A stretch of DNA of 64,000 bases from Paenibacillus sp. HGH0039 (lineage in GTDB: Bacteria; Bacillota; Bacilli; Paenibacillales; NBRC-103111), in contig NZ_KE150413.1 in assembly GCF_000411255.1 (NCBI RefSeq), positions 2,642,580-2,706,579 of the forward strand, in the 5' to 3' direction. Below are positions 58,476 through 64,000 of this stretch, in pieces. A program made the position numbers and the translations under genes. The notes beneath the pieces are model-generated. The model had not been told where the DNA came from. It made no database searches and worked only from the letters and a program-made list of their open reading frames with translations. The first letter of the stretch is position 1; every line of letters starts with the position of its first letter.

Positions 58476-59921
58476 TTATTTCTGCCTCCTGAAGTTTCTG
58501 TCGGTGTACGCTTTGGAACGCTTGGTCATAAAAGGCGAAGGCACACGCATAAAGATGTCCTTCCAGTCTCTGAGCACCTGAGGCGCCAGCGGACTCAGGT
58601 AAGGGGCACCGAACGACCTTAGGCTCGTGAGATGACCGTACACGATGAAGGTGGCGATGAAAACACCGATAAGGCCCGTCGTCCCTCCGAGCAGCAGGAG
58701 AGGGAAACGCAGCAGCCGAAAGGCCAGGCCCAGCTCGAAATGGGGAATGATGTAGGACGCGATCCCCGTGATGGACACGACGATGACCATGGGAGCGGAT
58801 ACGATCCCCGCTTGTACAGCCGCCTGTCCGATTACGATAGCGCCGATGATGGAAATCGTCTGGCCGACCGGCTTCGGAATGCGCGTCCCGGCCTCGCGCA
58901 GCCCTTCGAAGGTCAGCTCCATGATAAGAGCCTCCGTCAATGCGGAGAACGGAATATTCTCACGGGCCGCCGAAATCGTAAGCAGCAGATCCGACGGGAT
59001 GATTTCGGGCTGAAACGTAGTGATCGCCACGTATAACGAAGGCAGGAGCATCGAAATCATGGCAAAGAAGATCCGCACCAGCCGTATCCAGCTTGCCGAT
59101 AAATAGCTCTGGTAGTAATCCTCGGAAGACTGGAGCAGGGAGAAGAGCGTCACGGGTACGAGAAGCGCGGACGGTGTCCCGTCCTGCATGAGAGCGACAC
59201 GGCCTTCCAGCAAGGAAGCGGCGACGGAGTCCGGCCGTTCCGTATATTGGAATTGAGGGAAGGGCGTTTTGTTTCCTTTCTTCATCTGCTCCGAAAGGTA
59301 GCTGATCCCGAGTGCCCCGTCGATGGAAATTTCTCGGATTCCCTTATCGAGATCTGTTAAAATTTCCGGCTTGCAGAGTCCTTCGATATAAATCATATAG
59401 ACAGTCGTCTGCGTATAAGTGCCCACGATATATTTAACGGTTTTCAAATCCGGGTGCTTGATTTTATGCCGGAGCAGGGACAAGTTACTGACGATATCTT
59501 CGATAAACGCCTCTTGGGGCCCGATAACGACAAGCTCGTTCTGGGACTCGGAAACCGCCCTTTTCTGATACTTGACCACATCGAACACATAAGCGCAGCC
59601 CAGGCCTTCGATGCAGAGCGCCGCCTTTCCGTGCACGATTTCCCGGACGGCATCCTGGGAGGCGTAAACCAGCTTCGCGGGCAGCGGGAACAAAGTCCCT
59701 TCGTCCAGCAGTTGAAGGAATTCGTCCCAATCATGGTCGCCCTGGGCTTCGGTAATGAGAGCGGAAGCGACCTTCTCTTGAAGTGTCTTCACATCGACAA
59801 TCGATTGGATATAAATGAGCACGCAGGAGCGTTCGTATAGGAGAAAAGGCTGATAAATCGTATCCTCGCTTCCCACGAGAAGTTGTTGTATATTTTCGTA
59901 CATCAGACCTTTCATTTCCAC
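58476..59921 (-). CDS. Spore germination protein, GerAA family
   Basis: This 481-residue subunit has a soluble N-terminal half (about 1-250) with the conserved TVYMIYIEGLCKPEILTDLD and ERPDSVAASLLEGRVALMQD GTP. A membrane half with about five helices follows (SWIRLVRIFFAMISMLLPSL, LTISAARENIPFSALTEALI). The start is GTG 59921 with AAAGGAGG 7-8 bp upstream. It is the first gene of the receptor operon and forms the oligomeric channel that opens when the nutrient binds. Confidence 0.92.
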   Translation of the reverse strand: MEMKGLMYENIQQLLVGSEDTIYQPFLLYERSCVLIYIQSIVDVKTLQEKVASALITEAQGDHDWDEFLQLLDEGTLFPLPAKLVYASQDAVREIVHGKAALCIEGLGCAYVFDVVKYQKRAVSESQNELVVIGPQEAFIEDIVSNLSLLRHKIKHPDLKTVKYIVGTYTQTTVYMIYIEGLCKPEILTDLDKGIREISIDGALGISYLSEQMKKGNKTPFPQFQYTERPDSVAASLLEGRVALMQDGTPSALLVPVTLFSLLQSSEDYYQSYLSASWIRLVRIFFAMISMLLPSLYVAITTFQPEIIPSDLLLTISAARENIPFSALTEALIMELTFEGLREAGTRIPKPVGQTISIIGAIVIGQAAVQAGIVSAPMVIVVSITGIASYIIPHFELGLAFRLLRFPLLLLGGTTGLIGVFIATFIVYGHLTSLRSFGAPYLSPLAPQVLRDWKDIFMRVPSPFMTKRSKAYTDRNFRRQK

Positions 59922-60069
59922 GCGTACCCCTCCTTTTTATTCGTCCGGTATCCTTTTTCTTTAGAATGCGGAAATATCTGCAAGTTATGCAGGAAAGCCG
60001 GACAAGCTTAAGGAAGGGGAGGCTGACAAAAGGTTTCGATAGCCTGCTATCGAGGCGCCTGCGCAAAGC

Positions 60070-60100
60070 AAAAACTCCCTTGTCATAGAAACAAGGGAGT
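60070..60100 (-). terminator. Terminator of the AhpD-like gene
   Basis: ACTCCCTTGT pairs perfectly with ACAAGGGAGT around a 7-nt loop. The plus-strand A-run supplies the U-tract for the minus strand. Confidence 0.88.
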
Positions 60101-60137
60101 CTGGGTAGTCGCCTTCAAGGAAGGCAGGTGCTGGGGA

Positions 60138-60581
60138 TCAGTCCGCGGCAGGCATCTTCCTGGCCGATACGGACAGCCGATTCCAGGCGTTTATGACGAC
60201 GATGGCCATAATTATCTCGGATGTCTGAACTTCGTCGAAATAAAGACGGACTTCGTCGTAAACGTCGTCCGGGACATGGGTCTCGGCAACGAGCGTAACG
60301 GCTTCCGTCAATGCGAGCACCGCACGTTCTTCCGGCGTGAAGAACGGCGTTTCGCGCCAGGCGTTCAAGGCGTAAATTCGCTGCTCGGTTTCCCCGTGTT
60401 TACGCGCGTCTTTCGCGTGCATGTCGATACAGAAGGCGCAGCCGTTCAGCTGGGATGCGCGTATTTTGATCAGTTCTTTCAGCGATTTGTCCAAGCTTGT
60501 GGAACCCAAGTACTGCTCCAGCCCCACCATGGCGGCATAACCTTTCGGAATCAGCTGATCCATTTGAAGACGGGTTTTCAT
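60138..60581 (-). CDS. Carboxymuconolactone decarboxylase/AhpD-like protein (ECF41 partner)
   Basis: This 147-residue protein has the AhpD-type CxxC in RASQLNGCAFCIDMHAKDAR (about 44-63), followed by the helical tail PDDVYDEVRLYFDEVQTSEI. Such proteins are thiol-dependent peroxidase-like or decarboxylase-like enzymes, and members of this family lie beside ECF41 sigma factors and are their usual targets. The ATG has AGGAGGAGG upstream. A TGTCACA -35 element lies about 56 bp upstream of the ATG. Confidence 0.88.
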   Translation of the reverse strand: MKTRLQMDQLIPKGYAAMVGLEQYLGSTSLDKSLKELIKIRASQLNGCAFCIDMHAKDARKHGETEQRIYALNAWRETPFFTPEERAVLALTEAVTLVAETHVPDDVYDEVRLYFDEVQTSEIIMAIVVINAWNRLSVSARKMPAAD

Positions 60582-60636
60582 CTTATATTCCTCCTCCTAT
60601 TTGCACTCAGACCTATAACAGATAAGGAGGCCGTTT

Positions 60637-60643
60637 TGTGACA
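60637..60643 (-). promoter_or_regulatory. ECF41-type -35 element
   Basis: TGTCACA on the minus strand equals the -35 consensus reported for ECF41 promoters. The -10 (CGTC) is not exact here; TATCTGTT lies at the expected distance. Confidence 0.5.
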
Positions 60644-60696
60644 AAAAAAAGAAAGGAGACAAAAAAAGTTTTTCGCCTCCTTCCTCAAGGGTAACT

Positions 60697-61563
60697 CTAT
60701 AGACGGATTCCGTGCAGCTTATCCGGATTGCTGACTATGAACAGGCGATCTATCCGGCTCTGTTCCCAGTCCCACGTCATGCTGATCGCAAGAACCGGAC
60801 GTTCGTCGCGAATGAGGACGAAGCCCAGTTCTCCGTTGATCCGGGCGGGGAGCAGGGAGCCGCTGAAATAACCGCGCGGCCATATGCCTTCGAACAGCGC
60901 CCGGATCCGGTGCGAGCCGTAAATGGGACGCAGCGCGCAGCGGACTTTGCCGCCGCCGTCCGTAACCAGAACGGCGTCCGCAGTCATTTGAGCGATAAAG
61001 TCTGCGAAATCGCCTGTTTTGGCCGCGTCGAGAAACAGCTTCACAAATTGTTCCTCCCGTTCGCTTTTGTGAAGGGGCTCCGCCTCCTTCCGGACAAGCT
61101 TCGCTTTGACACGGCTGTAAATCTTGCGGCAGTTCTCCTCGGACTTCTGGAGGGTATCTCCAATCTCGCGGTAACTGTACTCGAGCGCTTCACGCAGGAT
61201 GAACACCGCACGCTCGACCGGATTGAGCCGCTCCATCATGACGAGCAGCGCGTAGGAGACGGTTTCCTCCTGCACTATCCGTTCGGCGGGGTCAAGACCC
61301 GGCAGGGCGGATACAGGCTCCGGAAGCCATTCGCCGGTATAGATTTCTCTGCGGCTGCGCGCGGATTGGAGAAAGTTGATACAGCGGTTGGTTACCGCTT
61401 TACATAAATAAGCTTTCATATTCCCGATACGGACCAGATCCTGCTGCTGGATCTCCAGATAAACATCCTGGATGATATCTTCAGCATCGTTCAGGGTTCC
61501 GAGCATCCGGTAAGCGATGGAATAAAGAAGAGAATGGTACTGCTTGTACAAGGCTTCCGTCAT
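60697..61563 (-). CDS. ECF41-family RNA polymerase sigma factor (SigJ-like)
   Basis: This 288-residue protein has sigma region 2 at the N-terminus (YKQYHSLLYSIAYRMLGTLN, DAEDIIQDVYLEIQQQDLVR) and region 4 at about 105-165 (LNPVERAVFILREALEYSYR). A SnoaL-like C-terminal extension of about 110 residues follows instead of an anti-sigma gene. The ECF41 signature motifs are present: WLPEPV in the linker, DGGGK in the extension and NPDKL at the end. The extension acts as the built-in regulator. The adjacent AhpD-like gene is the expected target. The ATG is not preceded by an exceptional ribosome binding site. Confidence 0.92.
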   Translation of the reverse strand: MTEALYKQYHSLLYSIAYRMLGTLNDAEDIIQDVYLEIQQQDLVRIGNMKAYLCKAVTNRCINFLQSARSRREIYTGEWLPEPVSALPGLDPAERIVQEETVSYALLVMMERLNPVERAVFILREALEYSYREIGDTLQKSEENCRKIYSRVKAKLVRKEAEPLHKSEREEQFVKLFLDAAKTGDFADFIAQMTADAVLVTDGGGKVRCALRPIYGSHRIRALFEGIWPRGYFSGSLLPARINGELGFVLIRDERPVLAISMTWDWEQSRIDRLFIVSNPDKLHGIRL

Positions 61564-61734
61564 GGAACATTACCCTCCGTTTTCCTCATGACCTGTTCTT
61601 TTCTTATCCTACCATCTCTGCGGATTTCAGTCTCTAGGATAGACATGACCGCAGCAGTCGATATACGGGCTCGGCAACTCTTTTTTATCCCACGAACTTC
61701 CAGCATCTTGACTTTACGTTTCCGGAAATTTATT

Positions 61735-61754
61735 ATATGAACATATACTCATAT
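61735..61754. promoter_or_regulatory. Candidate metal-sensor (ArsR/SmtB) operator before the P-type ATPase
   Basis: The inverted repeat ATATGA-N8-TCATAT has a central ATAT. It resembles operators of CzrA/CadC-like zinc or cadmium sensors. It lies about 47 bp upstream of the start codon. No ArsR gene is adjacent. Confidence 0.4.
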
Positions 61755-61800
61755 TTTGCATACTTTATAAAAAACGTTTGTTTGGAAAGAAGGAATGGAG

Positions 61801-63954
61801 ATGGAGGAGCACCGCGTAAAAGGTTTATCCTGCGCCAACTGTACACGCGAGCTGGAAGAACAGATTCAGAAGCTGGAACACGGGGCGGAAGCCAGACTCA
61901 GCTATAACAGCGGCAAGCTGACCGTGGACAGCCGCATATCCATGCCTGCCGTCGAGAAAATTCTGGGCAATGACGGGGCTTATCTGGTCAAATCCCAGCC
62001 TGCGGCCGGGCATGCGCACGAGGGGCATGGGCACAGCCATCACGGCCACTCGCACGGTCACGATCATGGGCACGATCATGATCATGGAGGGCAATCCAAC
62101 CGGGCGATTACCCGTAATCTTATCGTTTCGGCTGTGCTTTTCGCGATCGCGTTTTTCACGGACGGACGGGTGCCGGGCTATGTATCCATCCCCTTGTATC
62201 TGATCATTATGGCACTGAGCGGCTACATGACGTTCATCAAAGGCGCTAAAAACTTGTTCCGCCTGAAATTCAATATTGATACGCTGATGACCATCGCGCT
62301 CGTGGGAGCCATCGTGATCGGCGAGTGGAAGGAAGCGACGCTTGTCGCCATCCTGTTCGGACTGAACGAGCTGCTGGAAGGAATGGGCATGGAGAAAGCG
62401 CGCCGGTCCATGGAAACGCTGCTTCAGGTGGCTCCGAAAGAAGCGGTGCTGCTGACGGACGGCCAAGAAACGGTCGTCCCGATCGCGTCTCTGAAGATCG
62501 GAGATCTCGTTCAGGTTCGCTCCGGACAGAAAATTCCTTCTGACGGCATCGTGGAAGAAGGCAGAAGCTCGGTCAACGAAGCCGCGATAACCGGCGAATC
62601 CCTCCCGGTGGAAAAAGCGCCCGGCGAGAAGGTGTTCGGGGGGAGCATCAACAACGAAGGGCTGCTTAAAGTCCGCATCGAGAAGGCGTATCAGGATTCT
62701 TCCTTGGCGAAAATCCTGCATCTGGTCGAAGAAGCCCAGGAGACGAAAACGCCGACGGAGCTGTTCATCAACCGCTTCGCCAAGTATTACACGCCGCTCA
62801 TCATGATCATTTCGCTGCTCGTTATCGTCATCCCTCCGCTTTTCCTGGGGGGAAGCTGGTCGACATGGCTTTATCAGGGGCTGGCCGTTCTGATCGTCGG
62901 GTGTCCGTGCGCCCTGATTTTGTCCTCGCCGATCGCCATCGTATCCGGCATTACCCGCAATGCCCGCCACGGCATTCTGATCAAAGGCGGCGTGTTCCTG
63001 GAGCAGCTGGGCAAAATCGATACGCTTGCGTTCGATAAAACCGGCACGCTGACCAAAGGGGAGCCGCACGTGGAGAAGTCCGTGGTTCTGGATGAGCGCA
63101 AGTTTTACCTCGCCGCCGCGGCTATCGAGAAATCTTCCTCGCATCCTCTCGCCAAAGCGATCATGAAGGAGATAGAGGCGAAGGGCATCCGGGCCGAAGA
63201 AGCCGACTCTATCGAGACGGTATCCGGAAGGGGAGTCGTGGCGAGCTTCAAAGGAGAGCGGTACTGGCTCGGCAACGAGAAGAGCATGGAACATCTGCGG
63301 ATTCCGGCGGATATCCAGCAGCAAATCGACTCGCTGAAGGAAGAAGGACTTACTTTAGTTATAGTCGCCGATAACGAAAAGGTGCTCGGTATGTTCGGAA
63401 TATCCGACGAGATCCGGGAGGAAAGCCGCGGAGTGATCGCCGCCCTGCATAAAGCGGGCATTCATAAAACGGTTATGCTGACCGGAGATCACCAGAAAAC
63501 CGCGGAGAAAGTCGCCAAAGCTGTCGGTGTAAGCGAATATTACGGCAGTCTTCTCCCCGAACAAAAGGTCGACAAAATCAAGGAGCTCGCCGCCGAGGGT
63601 ACGGTTGCCATGATCGGGGACGGCATCAACGACGCTCCGGCACTCGCTTCCGCCCAGCTCGGCATTGCGATGGGCAAAGGAACCGACAGCGCGGTGGAAA
63701 CCGCCGATATCGTGCTGATGCAGGATCACCTCGGCAAACTGCCCGAAGCTATCTCTGTGGCACGGCAGGTGAACCGGGTGATCAAGATGAACATCAGCCT
63801 GGCGCTCGGATTGAAAGCCATCGCCCTGCTTCTGACTATTCCCGGTCTGCTGACCTTGTGGATCGCCATATTGTCGGATATGGGAGCCACCATTTTCGTA
63901 ACGCTGATCAGCTTGACCGTTCTTATCGAGAAGAAGCCCTCTTCTTTATCTTAA
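61801..63954 (+). CDS. Heavy-metal-translocating P1B-type ATPase (Cd/Zn/Pb type)
   Basis: This 717-residue pump has an HMA-like N-terminal domain (GLSCANCTRELEEQI, metal CxxC), a His-rich linker of about 30 residues (GHAHEGHGHSHHGHSHGHD and more) and the core P1B motifs. These are the membrane CPC at 368-370 (VGCPCALILSSP), phosphorylated Asp412 in AFDKTGTLTKG, the HP motif in SSSHPLAKAI and GDGINDAPALASAQLGIAMG. It exports Zn, Cd or Pb using ATP. ATG 61801 has AAGAAGGA 7 bp upstream; ATG 61795 overlaps that site. It is a single-gene transcript. Confidence 0.93.
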   Translation: MEEHRVKGLSCANCTRELEEQIQKLEHGAEARLSYNSGKLTVDSRISMPAVEKILGNDGAYLVKSQPAAGHAHEGHGHSHHGHSHGHDHGHDHDHGGQSNRAITRNLIVSAVLFAIAFFTDGRVPGYVSIPLYLIIMALSGYMTFIKGAKNLFRLKFNIDTLMTIALVGAIVIGEWKEATLVAILFGLNELLEGMGMEKARRSMETLLQVAPKEAVLLTDGQETVVPIASLKIGDLVQVRSGQKIPSDGIVEEGRSSVNEAAITGESLPVEKAPGEKVFGGSINNEGLLKVRIEKAYQDSSLAKILHLVEEAQETKTPTELFINRFAKYYTPLIMIISLLVIVIPPLFLGGSWSTWLYQGLAVLIVGCPCALILSSPIAIVSGITRNARHGILIKGGVFLEQLGKIDTLAFDKTGTLTKGEPHVEKSVVLDERKFYLAAAAIEKSSSHPLAKAIMKEIEAKGIRAEEADSIETVSGRGVVASFKGERYWLGNEKSMEHLRIPADIQQQIDSLKEEGLTLVIVADNEKVLGMFGISDEIREESRGVIAALHKAGIHKTVMLTGDHQKTAEKVAKAVGVSEYYGSLLPEQKVDKIKELAAEGTVAMIGDGINDAPALASAQLGIAMGKGTDSAVETADIVLMQDHLGKLPEAISVARQVNRVIKMNISLALGLKAIALLLTIPGLLTLWIAILSDMGATIFVTLISLTVLIEKKPSSLS

Positions 63955-63961
63955 CCAATAG

Positions 63962-63999
63962 AAGAAAGTGCTCCGCACCGGGTGCGGGGCACTTTCTTC
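63962..63999 (+). terminator. Terminator after the P-type ATPase
   Basis: AGAAAGTGC.CCGCACC pairs with GGTGCGG.GCACTTTCTT. It closes the gene at the window edge. Confidence 0.85.
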
Positions 64000-64000
64000 T

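Noticed and set aside
61825-63324. 499-codon open frame on the minus strand
   Set aside because: It is antisense to the P-type ATPase gene; its composition is that of a reverse frame and no motif is present.
1-64000. CRISPR arrays, transposons, prophage, tRNA or rRNA genes
   Set aside because: No regularly spaced repeats, transposase or integrase motifs, phage structural genes or tRNA-like cloverleaf sequences were noticed.

Overview
The window looks like a chromosomal segment of a spore-forming, Gram-positive soil bacterium of the Paenibacillaceae (Paenibacillus or a close relative). The evidence is a gerA-type spore germination operon, strong AGGAGG ribosome binding sites, LplB/YtcP-type sugar ABC permeases, SLH-anchored secreted enzymes, a perfect CcpA (cre) site, and protein families typical of that group. 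No rRNA, tRNA, CRISPR array, transposase or phage gene was seen. This identification is an inference from gene content.

Layout. (1) 1-8281, plus strand: a polysaccharide utilisation locus with a truncated solute-binding protein, two ABC permeases, a GH95-like glycosidase, an SGNH esterase and a secreted PL6-type lyase. (2) 8400-15763: efflux and regulation modules. A TetR repressor and MFS pump share a duplicated palindromic operator. These are followed by a proline-iminopeptidase-like hydrolase, an SDR enzyme divergent from an Lrp regulator, and a PchR-like AraC regulator next to a 14-TM MFS exporter with a possible Fur box. (3) 15780-31671: mostly minus-strand secreted or stress genes. They include an esterase-like phytase-fold protein, an MFS/ArsR pair with three copies of one operator, a GH18 chitinase with a cre site, a CPBP protease with a broken or unusual start, an oxidoreductase beside a decayed gene, an HxlR regulator, a 1461-residue GHL10-SLH surface enzyme, VOC and GNAT proteins, an SLH-PrcB protein, and a Rnk/GreA-C-like protein with a 27-codon leader ORF. 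(4) 31821-36871: a two-component system, a DCC/DoxX-like/DUF4166 operon and a DoxX protein. (5) 37265-52524: the most interesting region, an apparent specialised-metabolite cluster. (6) 52787-61563: a membrane protein, a flavin reductase, an ArsR-like regulator, a GNAT protein, the germination operon, and an ECF41-type sigma factor with its carboxymuconolactone-decarboxylase partner. (7) 61801-63954: a His-rich metal P-type ATPase.

The cluster at 37265-52524 starts with a lone E2-type acyltransferase domain in which the catalytic His is replaced by Asn, and an atypical LuxR regulator whose receiver lacks the phospho-accepting Asp. After a terminator and an array of CCACAT half-sites comes a tightly packed 12-gene run with no visible internal terminator. 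Its genes encode a stand-alone adenylation enzyme, a carrier protein, a P450, a KASIII-like enzyme, a class III aminotransferase, an RraA-family protein, a ThDP carboligase, a methyltransferase, a citramalate synthase, an MFS exporter, an FAD monooxygenase and a Dabb protein. I do not recognise this combination as a known pathway. A reasonable inference is a small, amino-acid-derived product made on one carrier protein, with a dedicated supply of branched 2-oxo acid precursors. An operon-wide terminator follows at 52565-52623.
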